64,000 bases of DNA from Streptomyces spinoverrucosus (GTDB lineage: Bacteria > Actinomycetota > Actinomycetes > Streptomycetales > Streptomycetaceae): the NCBI RefSeq assembly GCF_015712165.1, contig NZ_JADPZX010000001.1:2604001-2668000 (forward strand), written 5' to 3'. The notes under the pieces were generated by a model, which worked only from the letters and a program-made list of their open reading frames with translations, ran no database searches and was not told the DNA's origin. This document shows positions 12,520-21,077 of this stretch, piece after piece. Within the stretch, counting starts at the first letter, position 1; every line of letters begins with the position of its first letter. Position numbers and translations under genes: made by a program.

Positions 12520-13824
12520 ATGATCGAGGCAGTCGGCCTGACCAAGCGCTACGGCGACAAGACCGCCGTGTACAACCTTTCCTTCCAGGTCCGGCCCGGG
12601 GCCGTCACCGGCTTCCTCGGGCCGAACGGCTCGGGCAAGTCGACGACGATGCGGATGATCCTCGGGCTGGACAATCCGACGGCAGGGCAGGTGACCATCG
12701 GCGGCTACCCCTACCGCAGGCTGCCGAACGCGCCCCGTCAGGTCGGCGCCCTGCTGGACGCCAAGGCGGTGCACGGCGGCCGGACCGCCCGCAACCACCT
12801 GCTGTCCCTGGCCCAGCTGTCCGGCATCCCGGCCCGGCGCGTCGACGAGGTGCTCGGCGTGGTGGGCCTGCAGGACGTGGCCAGGCGGCGCTCCAAGGGC
12901 TTCTCCCTCGGCATGGGCCAGCGGCTCGGCATCGCCGCCGCGCTGCTCGGCGACCCGCAGGTGCTGCTGTTCGACGAGCCGGTCAACGGCCTCGACCCCG
13001 AGGGCATCCTCTGGGTGCGCAACCTGATGAAGTCGCTCGCGGCGGAGGGCCGTACCGTCTTCGTCTCCTCGCACCTGATGAGCGAGATGGCGCTGACCGC
13101 CGACCACCTCATCGTCATCGGACGCGGACAGCTGCTCGCCGACATGAGCGTGAAGGACTTCATCGCCGCGAACTCCGCCGGCTTCGCGCGCGTCCGCACA
13201 CCCGACACCGAGCCGCAGCTGCGCGAGAAGCTGTCGTCCGCGCTCGCCGAGGCCGGCGCGCACGTGCTGCCCGAGCAGGACGGCGCGCTGCGGGTGACGG
13301 GGCTGCCGCTGCCACGCATCAGCGACATCGCGCACGAAACGGACGTAAGGCTGTGGGAGTTGTCCCCGCATCAGGCCTCGCTGGAAGAGGCGTACATGCG
13401 GATGACCCAGGCCGCCGTCGACTACCGCTCGACCGTCGACCAGAAGGCCGGCCTGCAGCAGCCGCTGCCGCCGGGCGCGCAGCCGCCGATGCCGGTGCCG
13501 GGTCAGGGCCAGCCGGGCTGGTACGCCCCGCCGCCGCCCCAGCAGGGCGGGCAGCCGTTCGCGATGCCGCAGGGCCAGCCGGGTGCGGTGCCCCCGGGGC
13601 CGTACGGCGCTCCCTCCGCGCCCGGCGCGCCCGGGACGGCTCTCCAGAACCCCTACGCCCAGCACGCACCGCAGGCGGCCGCCCAGGCCGCGCCTCAGCC
13701 CGCGCCCGCCGCCCACGCCGCCGCCCCGCAGGCGCAGCCCCCGGCCGCCGCGCCCCCCGCCCAGCCGCCCGCCTCCTCCCCCGCCGCCCCCTCCGACGAG
13801 ACCAAGCCCGAGGACGCCCGATGA
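12520..13824 (+). CDS. ABC transporter ATP-binding protein with Pro/Ala/Gln-rich tail (exporter pair 2)
   Basis: Paralogue of the ATPase at 10622, 434 residues. The ATPase core covers residues 1-300 (Walker A GPNGSGKST, signature LGMGQRLGIA, Walker B LLFDEPVNGLDPEG). Residues about 310-434 are a low-complexity Pro/Gln/Ala/Gly tail absent from the first copy. ATG 12520 gives the MIEAVGLTKRYG start matching its paralogue; a GTG at 12511 would add three residues. The stop overlaps the permease start as ATGA. The tail could mediate clustering or regulation; that is not shown. Confidence 0.88.
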   Translation: MIEAVGLTKRYGDKTAVYNLSFQVRPGAVTGFLGPNGSGKSTTMRMILGLDNPTAGQVTIGGYPYRRLPNAPRQVGALLDAKAVHGGRTARNHLLSLAQLSGIPARRVDEVLGVVGLQDVARRRSKGFSLGMGQRLGIAAALLGDPQVLLFDEPVNGLDPEGILWVRNLMKSLAAEGRTVFVSSHLMSEMALTADHLIVIGRGQLLADMSVKDFIAANSAGFARVRTPDTEPQLREKLSSALAEAGAHVLPEQDGALRVTGLPLPRISDIAHETDVRLWELSPHQASLEEAYMRMTQAAVDYRSTVDQKAGLQQPLPPGAQPPMPVPGQGQPGWYAPPPPQQGGQPFAMPQGQPGAVPPGPYGAPSAPGAPGTALQNPYAQHAPQAAAQAAPQPAPAAHAAAPQAQPPAAAPPAQPPASSPAAPSDETKPEDAR

Positions 13825-14672
13825 GCACGCCCCAGCCCCCCATGCAGCAGGCCGCGCCCGGCGCGCCGTACGCCGGTTACACCTCGCCGATCCCCGTCGT
13901 CCGCACGCATCTCGGGCATGCGCTCGCCTCGGAGTGGACGAAGATCAAGTCGGTGCGCTCCACGATGTGGACGCTGGGCGTGTTCGTCCTGCTCGTCGTC
14001 GGCATCGGACTGCTCGCCGGCGCGCTGGTCGCGAACTCCTCCGCCGAGGGTGAGCTCGGCGACGAGAACCCGCTGTCCCTCGGCTTCTTCGGGCTGCTGC
14101 TCGGCAGCATGTGCATCATCACGCTGGGCGTGCTGACCACGGCGTCCGAGTACGGCACCGGGATGATCCGGACGACGATGACCGCCTGTCCCACGCGCGG
14201 GCGGGTGCTCGCCGCGAAGGCGATCGTGTTCTTCTCGGTCGCGTTCGTGGTCACGCTGGTCGCCGCCGCCTTCGTCGCCTTCGCCCAGGTCGGCATGGTC
14301 GGCGACGCCCGGGAACCGTCGGGCGAGGAGTGGCTGAAGGGGACGGTCGGCGTCTCGTTCTACATCGCGCTGCTCGGGCTGCTCTCGCTCGTCGTCGGCT
14401 CGATCGTCCGGCACTCGGCGGGCGCCATCACCATCATGATCGCCGCGGTGCTCGCCCCGCTGGTCGTCGCGATGTTCATGTTCTCCTCCTCGCTGGAGGA
14501 CCTCCGCCAGGCGCTGTTCGAGTACTCGATCCCGAACCAGCTGAGCATCTTCTACGCCAACTCGCTGTCCGAGACCGGCCCGTCCGGCTGGGACCCGCTG
14601 TGGATCATGCTCGGCGTCACGGCCGCCGCGTTCGCCGGCGCCTACGCCCTGCTGGAGCGGCGGGACGTGTAG
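13821..14672 (+). CDS. ABC transporter permease (exporter pair 2)
   Basis: A 283-residue ABC-2 membrane protein. A disordered Pro/Ala N-terminus of about 35 residues, echoing the tail of its ATPase, precedes HALASEWTKIKSVRSTMW and about six helices, ending LLERRDV. It is translationally coupled to the ATPase by ATGA. The two exporter pairs look like a tandem duplication that later diverged. Confidence 0.9.
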   Translation: MSTPQPPMQQAAPGAPYAGYTSPIPVVRTHLGHALASEWTKIKSVRSTMWTLGVFVLLVVGIGLLAGALVANSSAEGELGDENPLSLGFFGLLLGSMCIITLGVLTTASEYGTGMIRTTMTACPTRGRVLAAKAIVFFSVAFVVTLVAAAFVAFAQVGMVGDAREPSGEEWLKGTVGVSFYIALLGLLSLVVGSIVRHSAGAITIMIAAVLAPLVVAMFMFSSSLEDLRQALFEYSIPNQLSIFYANSLSETGPSGWDPLWIMLGVTAAAFAGAYALLERRDV

Positions 14673-14738
14673 GACGAGGCACGGGACGACGTCTCGAACG
14701 ACCCACAGAACGACCCACAGAACACAGAACCGAGGCCT

Positions 14739-15080
14739 TCAGAACCTCGGCGCGTTACGGGACCGCTGCACCCGCGTGGTGCGGCGGTCCCGCGCGTTCC
14801 AGCACGCCTTGTGCCAGTGCCGGCGGTCGTCGACACCAGCGTGCTCGGGCCAGGCCACCACGTGCGGTACGGCGGACGGGATCAGCTGGTCGCAGCCGGG
14901 ACAGCGGTACGTCTTGCCCTCGGAGCTGGCCCCGGCCACATGGCGCACGCTCCAGCCCTCGCCCTGCCAGTCCTCCGTGGACTGCCAGCCCCCGTAGCGG
15001 CCCGGGCGGTCGTCCTCGGCGCTCCGGCCGGACGAGCCGTCGGCCTTGGGGCCCTTCGGGCGGTTGCGACGCGGGGACAC
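14739..15080 (-). CDS. Small protein with Cys/His zinc-like motif, function unknown
   Basis: A 113-residue soluble protein. A basic, disordered N-terminal half (SPRRNRPKGPKADG) is followed by a compact motif YRCPGCDQLI ... HxxxW ... HWHKACWNARDRR, which resembles a CxxC...HxxC zinc site as in HNH or ribbon proteins. GTG 15080 is chosen because GAGGTG lies 4 bases upstream; a longer frame to 15170 lacks a ribosome site. I do not recognise a function. Confidence 0.7.
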   Translation of the reverse strand: MSPRRNRPKGPKADGSSGRSAEDDRPGRYGGWQSTEDWQGEGWSVRHVAGASSEGKTYRCPGCDQLIPSAVPHVVAWPEHAGVDDRRHWHKACWNARDRRTTRVQRSRNAPRF

Positions 15081-15302
15081 GGGACACCTCACGGAGCTAT
15101 ACAGGAACCGGGTCGTGTCCAGCCTACGCGGCCCGCAGAGGGGTACGCGGAAAGCGGCGAACCTCGACAAGTCCCCCTCTCGGACCGTTCATTCTGCTGA
15201 CAATCCGCAAATCCCTTCGCCAGGCCGTGTCCTCGGCACGTGTCAGACGGTTATGCCGAGTGGGGGAGCTCCGTGTCGGAGCCAAGGAAGCAGGAAAGAG
15301 CG

Positions 15303-16331
15303 ATGCGCGTAGGAACGTTCGTGTTGGCGGCCCAGTTCCCGGGTCAGGGCCAGGGGGAGGCGCTGTACCGCGCGGTCCGCTCGGCGGAGGTCACCGAGGA
15401 GGCGGGGCTCGACTCGGTCTGGCTGGCCGAGCACCACTTCGTGCCGTACGGCACCTGCCCGTCGGCGATCACACTGGCCGCCTTAGTTCTCGGCCGCACC
15501 CGCCGCATCCGGGTCGGTACGGCGGTCAGCGTGCTGCCCACCGCCCACCCGGTCGCCCTCGGCGAGCAGGCCGCGCTGCTGCACGTGACGAGCGGCGGCC
15601 GCCTCACGCTGGGCGTCGGGCGCGGCGGTCCGTGGGTGGACCTGGAGGTGTTCGGCGCCGGACTGGAGGCGTACGAGAAGGAGTACCCGGAATCACTCGA
15701 TCTGCTCATGCGCTGGCTGCGCGAACCGGCGGTGGAGGGCCCCGGCGGCCGCTTCGCCTTCCGTGAAGTCCCCGTCGTACCAAGGCCGTCGGAGTGCCTG
15801 ACGGAGACCGACGGACCGGAGGTGCTCGTCGCGTGCACGTCCCCGGCGAGTGTGCGGATGGCCGCCGAACGCGGGCTGCCGATGCTGCTCGGCATGCACG
15901 TCGGGGACGAGGAAAAGGCCGAGATGGTCACCCTGTGGCGGCAGCACGCGCGCGCGGTGGGGCGGCCCGCGGAGGAGATCCTCGGCGCCGCCCATGTGTC
16001 GGCCGGCGTCTGCCAGATCGCGGACCGGCGCACCGACGCGGCGGAGACGCTGCTGAAGGCGATGCCGGGATGGCTGAAACAGGGGCTCGACGCCCATGTC
16101 ACGGTGGACGGCCGGGAGCGCCGGATGCGCGATCCACTGGCGTACACCGAACTGCTCTGCGGGCTGCACCCGGTGGGTACCCCCCGGCTGTGCGCCGACC
16201 GGCTGGCGGCGACCAGCGAACGCACGGGAGTCTCCCGCTTCGCCCTGCTCGTCGAGGGCTCCGGGGATCTGGCGGCGACGGAGGAGAACGTACGGCGGCT
16301 GGGCGCCGAGGTGCTGCCCCAGCTGACGTGA
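15303..16331 (+). CDS. LLM-class flavin-dependent oxidoreductase, TTA codon
   Basis: Luciferase-like F420/FMN monooxygenase fold, 342 residues. The signatures are DSVWLAEHHF near residue 40, a TAHPVALGEQAALL strand and GRLTLGVGRGG near 105. Codon 61 is TTA (15483-15485), read only by the bldA tRNA in Streptomyces, so expression is probably tied to development. ATG 15303 has a clear GGAAAGAG site. It stands alone and converges with the next gene. Its substrate is not predictable. Confidence 0.87.
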   Translation: MRVGTFVLAAQFPGQGQGEALYRAVRSAEVTEEAGLDSVWLAEHHFVPYGTCPSAITLAALVLGRTRRIRVGTAVSVLPTAHPVALGEQAALLHVTSGGRLTLGVGRGGPWVDLEVFGAGLEAYEKEYPESLDLLMRWLREPAVEGPGGRFAFREVPVVPRPSECLTETDGPEVLVACTSPASVRMAAERGLPMLLGMHVGDEEKAEMVTLWRQHARAVGRPAEEILGAAHVSAGVCQIADRRTDAAETLLKAMPGWLKQGLDAHVTVDGRERRMRDPLAYTELLCGLHPVGTPRLCADRLAATSERTGVSRFALLVEGSGDLAATEENVRRLGAEVLPQLT

Positions 16332-16343
16332 ACACCCCCGTCG

Positions 16344-16399
16344 CGCGGGAGGCTTGCCGCTCCGGTACAGATCGCACCTCCCGCGTACGGAGCGGCAAG
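16344..16399. terminator. Overlapping alternative hairpins between convergent genes
   Basis: Two inverted repeats interlock. CGCGGGAGG (16344-16352) pairs with CCTCCCGCG (16377-16385), and CTTGCCGCTCCG (16353-16364) pairs with CGGAGCGGCAAG (16388-16399). Only one stem can form at a time. They fill the 83-bp gap between converging genes and are most likely a bidirectional terminator. Confidence 0.55.
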
Positions 16400-16414
16400 C
16401 AAGCCGTTCACCGC

Positions 16415-16807
16415 CTAGCAGTCCCGCAGCTCGGGGGACTGGTTCAGCAGCTGGCCCCGGATCGAGGTGAAGCGGGCCAGCCTCTCGTCCGCCGAGGCGT
16501 CCAGCGGGAACACCGCCACGCGGTGGCAGTTCTGGAAGGCCAGCCGCACACCGAAGTGCCGCTGCAGCGCACCTCGGATGGCGTCACTCGCGAGCGCACG
16601 CAGCAGCTGACCGCGCGCCTGCTCGTCCGGCGGGGGCGTCTGGTTGTCGGCGAACTCTCCGCCGTCCACCTTCAGCTGGGCCACCAGGGAGCTGATCATC
16701 TCCCATGCGTAGGGCAGGGAGGTCCGGACGCAGTCGACGAATTCAGCTTCGTCGACCTCGCCTCGCTCGGCCTGTTCGAGTAGGGCCGGTGAGACGTCGA
16801 GCGACAT
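16415..16807 (-). CDS. SCO5389-family conserved actinomycete protein
   Basis: A 130-residue soluble, acidic protein (SLDVSPALLEQAERGEVDEAEF ...) with no signal peptide or helix long enough for a membrane. It matches in appearance the family named after S. coelicolor SCO5389, whose role is unknown. ATG 16807 has a strong GAGAGGAGAA site; the frame continues upstream without one. Two Cys (CVRTSL and the terminal RDC) are visible but form no motif. Confidence 0.78.
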   Translation of the reverse strand: MSLDVSPALLEQAERGEVDEAEFVDCVRTSLPYAWEMISSLVAQLKVDGGEFADNQTPPPDEQARGQLLRALASDAIRGALQRHFGVRLAFQNCHRVAVFPLDASADERLARFTSIRGQLLNQSPELRDC

Positions 16808-17037
16808 GGGTTCTCCTCTCGCACCCCCAACCAGCAGGGGTTGCCTGACAGATGAGGGAGCACGCGCATGCGAACACGCTGTGTACACACATCACGACCT
16901 CCCGTTTAATACGGTAGGCAACCGCCGGGGGCCGCACCAGAAGAATGCACACACAGGCGGATCTCAGTAGGCACACAATCGGCCACTACCGAACACGGGT
17001 CTTCCAGGGCGAATCGCGTGCACACCAGCCCGTCGAG

Positions 17038-17043
17038 TAGCGT
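17038..17043 (+). promoter_or_regulatory. -10 box of a probably leaderless nucS promoter
   Basis: TAGCGT ends 8 bp before the nucS ATG and there is no Shine-Dalgarno sequence, so a leaderless transcript is likely. The remaining 230-bp gap upstream (16808-17037) shows nothing else I can name. Confidence 0.4.
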
Positions 17044-17051
17044 TGCCGACC

Positions 17052-17723
17052 ATGCGTCTCGTCATTGCCCGATGCTCCGTCGACTACGTGGGCCGGCTCA
17101 CCGCCCACCTCCCCATCGCCCCCCGTCTGATCCTGGTGAAGGCGGACGGCAGCGTCTCGATCCACGCGGACGACCGGGCCTACAAGCCCCTGAACTGGAT
17201 GTCGCCGCCCTGCACGCTGAAGGAGGGCAGCGGCGACGAGGCCGGCGTCTGGACCGTCGTCAACAAGGCGGGCGAGAAGCTGATCATCACGATGGAGGAG
17301 GTACTGCACGACTCCACGCACGAACTGGGCGTCGATCCCGGCCTGATCAAGGACGGCGTGGAAGCACACCTCCAGGAACTGCTCGCCGACCGCATCGACA
17401 CCCTCGGCGAGGGCTACACCCTGATCCGCCGTGAGTACATGACGGCCATCGGGCCGGTCGACATCCTGTGCCGGGACGCCGAGGGGCAGACCGTCGCCGT
17501 CGAGATCAAGCGACGCGGCGAGATCGACGGCGTGGAGCAGCTCACGCGCTATCTGGAGCTGCTGAACCGCGATCCCCATCTGGCGCCGGTCCGGGGCATC
17601 TTCGCGGCCCAGGAGATCAAGCCGCAGGCACGCGTGCTGGCGACGGACCGCGGGATCGGGTGCCAGGTGCTGGACTACGACGCCATGCGGGGGATCGAGG
17701 ACGACAAGCTGCGGTTGTTCTGA
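17052..17723 (+). CDS. nucS: Mismatch endonuclease NucS/EndoMS
   Basis: A 223-residue nuclease that cuts both strands at mismatches and replaces MutS/MutL in actinomycetes (family knowledge). The N-terminal DNA-binding domain opens [16 protein letters not shown]. The C-terminal RecB-like nuclease has an Asp at VDILCRD and the [17 protein letters not shown] motif near residues 150-165. The C-terminal tail (DDKLRLF) fits a beta-clamp binding end. It converges with the STAND-like gene across a strong hairpin. Confidence 0.95.
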   Translation: MRLVIARCSVDYVGRLTAHLPIAPRLILVKADGSVSIHADDRAYKPLNWMSPPCTLKEGSGDEAGVWTVVNKAGEKLIITMEEVLHDSTHELGVDPGLIKDGVEAHLQELLADRIDTLGEGYTLIRREYMTAIGPVDILCRDAEGQTVAVEIKRRGEIDGVEQLTRYLELLNRDPHLAPVRGIFAAQEIKPQARVLATDRGIGCQVLDYDAMRGIEDDKLRLF

Positions 17724-17737
17724 GCGTACGGATGTGA

Positions 17738-17767
17738 GGGCCGGGTCCGTTGCGGCGGACCCGGCCC
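17738..17767. terminator. Bidirectional terminator between nucS and STAND-like gene
   Basis: A perfect 12-bp stem (17738-17749 with 17756-17767) with a six-base loop is followed on the plus strand by TCTTGTGTG. It sits in the 60-bp gap between converging genes. Confidence 0.82.
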
Positions 17768-17783
17768 TCTTGTGTGCGCGGCC

Positions 17784-20348
17784 TCAGATCAGCGGTTGTG
17801 AGCTGGTGGGGGTGCCTGCGGCGGTGGACTCCGGGGCGCTGGCCGTGGTGCTGCTCTCGATGGGAGCGCTGGCGGTGTCGGAGGTGGTCGGGTCGGTCGT
17901 CGGCGGTTCGCTGGGCGAGGGCTCCGACGACCCGGACTCCGAGGGCGACGGAGACGGGGACGTCCCGCCGCCCGACGACTGCGAGGGGGAAGGCTTCGGA
18001 GACGTCGACGGCGGCTTCGTGGGCGGGGACGACGGCGAGTCCGACGAACCGCCCCCACCCGGATTCCGCGTACCGCTCGGCTCGTCGGACGGCTCCCCCG
18101 CCCCCGAACCGCCCGTCCCCGGATCCACCGGCGTCGGATCGTCCGTCGTGCCGAACGTGCCGTCGGGCCCAGGATCGGTCGGCCGGCTGGTCGCCCCGCC
18201 GGTGTCGCCGTCGTCGTCCTGGTCGGCCTTGTCCGCGCCGAGGCCGGCGTCGCCGGAGCCCTGGCTGGCGGACGGGTTGACGCCGACCTGGTCGGAGGGG
18301 CTTTCGGCGTCGTTGTTCGAGGTGGCGCCGAGCGTCACGACCGTACCGAGCACCGCGACGAGGAGCGCGCCCGCGCCGGCCGCGACCAGGTTGCGCCGGG
18401 CGAGGCCGCGCAGGCCGCCGCCCCGGGTGCGTCCGGGCGCCGCTCCGGGCGTGGAGCGGTGGGTGACGAGGGCCGGGGCGGGGTCGGGCCGTTGCGCCGG
18501 CGGGAACTCCGCGAAGGCCGCCGGGACTCCGCCGGGCGGCGACGCCGACTCCTCGTGGCGGGCGTCGGGCACCTCCTCACCGGCGGTGGCACCGAGCGTC
18601 AGCGTCGCCGTGACGCCGGCCGTCGTGCCCTCCCGGTCGGTCACCAGGGCCAGGGCGCGGCGGCCGGCCACGGTGCCGCGCTTGTCGGCGAGGGCGCCCC
18701 GCAGCCCGATGGAGGCCTCCAGTTCGGCGCGGGCCCGGTCCAGCCGTCCCTCGCAGAGCGCGAGGATGCCCAGCTCGTGGTGGAAGTAGGCCTGTTCGGC
18801 GACGTCCCCGGCGAGCCGGGCGGCCTCGACGCCGGAGCGCAGCGACCGTTCCCAGGCGCTCCAGTGCAGGCCGGCGGCGAACGCGGGCGCTGCCGTGCGG
18901 GCCAGCTGGACGGTGGCGCTCTCCTCGCCCTCGCCGGGCGGTGTCGTCGCCGGTACGAGGACGCCCAGCGCGGTGAGCAGGGCGTCCGCCTCGGCGCACA
19001 CGCGCTCGGGAGTGACCGAGGGGTGTCCGGCCCACCAGGCGTAGTGCCGGGCGGCGGTCAGGGCGTGGCCCTCGGGGCCGTCGGCGTATCCGGCGGCCTC
19101 AAGCTGGGTCTGCACGCCGGCGGCGAGCCGGTAGTGGGAGCCGACCGGTGAGACCAGCGCGCAGGCGAGCAACTCGCCCAGCGCGGCGTCCGCGTGGGTG
19201 TCGCCGACCAGTGCGGGCAGATGGGCCTGGTGGGGCACCTCGCCGCCGAGCGCCACGGCGATCCGCAGGGTGGCGCGGGCGGAGGCGCTGAGCCGGGAGG
19301 CGAGCAGCGCGGCGGGCGCGGCTCCCTCGGCGAGCGAGGGCAGCGGGACGTCGGCGCCGACGGGCGGGCCGGGCACGGCGTCGAAGGGCTCGTCGACGGG
19401 GACGTCATGGAAGACGCCGAACTCGTCGAGCGCGTCGGCGCCGGCGCGCAGCCGGTCGCGCTGCCGCAGCAGGGCGCCGGCCTGCACGAACCGCAGGGGC
19501 AGGCCCTCGGACTCGAACCAGAGGTCGCCGGCCCAGTTGGACTCGTCCTCGGTGAGCGGCCGGCCGACGGCGTGCTCCAGCAGATCCAGACCGCCGGCGC
19601 GGTCGAGGCCGTCGAGGAAGACCTCCTCGATCGCCGACTCGGCGGACGGCGCGGGCACGTCCGGGGTGGCGGCGACGAGGAAGGCGCACTCGGGGGTGGC
19701 GTCCAGCAGTTCGTCGAGCGCGGCGCCGCCGAACTCGATGTCGTCGAGGACGACGACCGCGCCGATCTCCCGGACGGATTCGAGCAGTTCGTCCCGTTCC
19801 GGGCGGTGCAGGGGCGCGCTGTGGACGGCGTAGAAGAGGTCGTGGAGCAGGTCGGTCGTGGTGCGGTGGAAGCCGCTCAGGCGGACGACGCCGTCGGGGG
19901 CGAGGTCCGCGCAGTCCTCGGCGACGACGTCGAGGAGGGTGGTGCGGCCGGAGCCGCCGGGGCCGGTCAGGCGCACGGAGCGGCCACGGGCGAGCAGCCG
20001 TACCAGCCGCTCGCGTTCGTCCTGGCGGCCGAGGAGCGGCAGGGTGGGCCGGCTCGGGCCGGGCGGGACCGGTGGGGCGGCGGCGCGTTCCACCTCGGCG
20101 CGCTGGGCCGGGGTCAGTTTGGCGGGTCTGCCGGGGCGTTCGCCGGGCGGGCAGAGCTCTATCTCGCTGCCGTCGACGGGGTTGACGGTGAGCAGGAAGT
20201 CGCCGGAGACCAGCTGCACCGTGCGGGCGAGTGCGGGCGCGGGCTGGCCGAAGTCGGATGTGAGGGAGTCCCTGGGCGGGCGCTGGCGCGGCGAGTTGCC
20301 GTCACCGTCATGGCCGTACTCCTCGGGTCCCCGGTTGTTCGGGTCCAT
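17784..20348 (-). CDS. Large STAND-like P-loop NTPase with one membrane helix and Ser/Pro/Thr tail
   Basis: An 854-residue protein. A short N-terminal region is followed by an NTPase core: Walker A TGPGGSGRTT (about 128-137) and Walker B AVVVLDD (about 195). A helical repeat-like region with Ala-rich helices (about 400-580) follows, then one membrane helix near 650-672 and about 180 residues of Ser/Pro/Thr/Gly low complexity. Topology would place the NTPase inside and the tail in the wall. The architecture resembles signal-transducing NTPases of the AfsR/NB-ARC group but without a DNA-binding domain. I do not know its function. Confidence 0.78.
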   Translation of the reverse strand: MDPNNRGPEEYGHDGDGNSPRQRPPRDSLTSDFGQPAPALARTVQLVSGDFLLTVNPVDGSEIELCPPGERPGRPAKLTPAQRAEVERAAAPPVPPGPSRPTLPLLGRQDERERLVRLLARGRSVRLTGPGGSGRTTLLDVVAEDCADLAPDGVVRLSGFHRTTTDLLHDLFYAVHSAPLHRPERDELLESVREIGAVVVLDDIEFGGAALDELLDATPECAFLVAATPDVPAPSAESAIEEVFLDGLDRAGGLDLLEHAVGRPLTEDESNWAGDLWFESEGLPLRFVQAGALLRQRDRLRAGADALDEFGVFHDVPVDEPFDAVPGPPVGADVPLPSLAEGAAPAALLASRLSASARATLRIAVALGGEVPHQAHLPALVGDTHADAALGELLACALVSPVGSHYRLAAGVQTQLEAAGYADGPEGHALTAARHYAWWAGHPSVTPERVCAEADALLTALGVLVPATTPPGEGEESATVQLARTAAPAFAAGLHWSAWERSLRSGVEAARLAGDVAEQAYFHHELGILALCEGRLDRARAELEASIGLRGALADKRGTVAGRRALALVTDREGTTAGVTATLTLGATAGEEVPDARHEESASPPGGVPAAFAEFPPAQRPDPAPALVTHRSTPGAAPGRTRGGGLRGLARRNLVAAGAGALLVAVLGTVVTLGATSNNDAESPSDQVGVNPSASQGSGDAGLGADKADQDDDGDTGGATSRPTDPGPDGTFGTTDDPTPVDPGTGGSGAGEPSDEPSGTRNPGGGGSSDSPSSPPTKPPSTSPKPSPSQSSGGGTSPSPSPSESGSSEPSPSEPPTTDPTTSDTASAPIESSTTASAPESTAAGTPTSSQPLI

Positions 20349-20608
20349 AGGTTCAAGCCCCCCAAAAGCGTCGGGTGCGTCGAGCCCCTCCCGGCCTTGC
20401 CGCACACCGCGCTGTCGCTTCTGGTCCGGGCCCGCACGAGGGTGGATCAGACGCGGGCGACCGAACCCTAAACCTTCGGTCAGTATCTACGACAGCCCGG
20501 GGTGCCACCGGGTCCGAGACGTCACGGTCTCGTGAGGATTGGGTGCGTCGGGCGTTTCGGCGTGAGCTGCCCGTCTTCCCCGGCGCTGGTGACACCCTGG
20601 TCGAGGGG

Positions 20609-20932
20609 TCACACCCGGGGCAGGGACTCCACTCCGATCCCGCCCTCGATCGCCAGGATCCGGTGCAGCCGGGTGGCCACCAGCAGGCGCTGCATCTGCG
20701 GCGGTACGCCGCGCAGCACCAGGCGCCGGCCGCAGCGGCCGGCCCGCCGGTGGGCACCCATGATGACCCCGAGTCCGGTGGCGTCCCACGAGTCCAGTTC
20801 GGACAGGTCGAGGACGAGGTCGCCGTCTCCGTCGTCGACGGCCGAGTGCAGGACCGTACGGGCGTCCGCCGCGCTGCGGACGTCGAGGCGGCCCCCGACG
20901 ACCACCTCGGCGTGGTCGCCCCTGATGTGCAT
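20609..20932 (-). CDS. STAS-domain anti-sigma factor antagonist
   Basis: A 107-residue single-domain protein of the SpoIIAA/RsbV type. The family phosphorylation loop reads WDATGLGVIM, so the usual D-S-S-G is D-A-T-G with Thr at the phospho-acceptor place. ATG 20932 is used because GGGGAG lies 5 bases upstream; a longer frame to 21130 has none. No sigma or anti-sigma gene is adjacent, so its partner kinase is elsewhere. The 260-bp gap to the STAND-like gene shows no other gene. Confidence 0.85.
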   Translation of the reverse strand: MHIRGDHAEVVVGGRLDVRSAADARTVLHSAVDDGDGDLVLDLSELDSWDATGLGVIMGAHRRAGRCGRRLVLRGVPPQMQRLLVATRLHRILAIEGGIGVESLPRV

Positions 20933-21077
20933 ATGCGCTCCCCGTGAGTGCGGTGACGTACTCCAAGACGGTGGCTGTGCAACGTCTGACTGGTTCCGTG
21001 GCGATGCGGTTGCTGCTTGTAAGCGAACCGATACCGAATTCACCCCGAGGTGTGATGTCTCAGGGGCGTGTGCCGTC

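Noticed and set aside
16344..16399. H-type pseudoknot formed by both stems at once
   Set aside because: There is no linker between the first two arms, so a 12-bp groove would have to be crossed with zero bases; alternative hairpins are more plausible.
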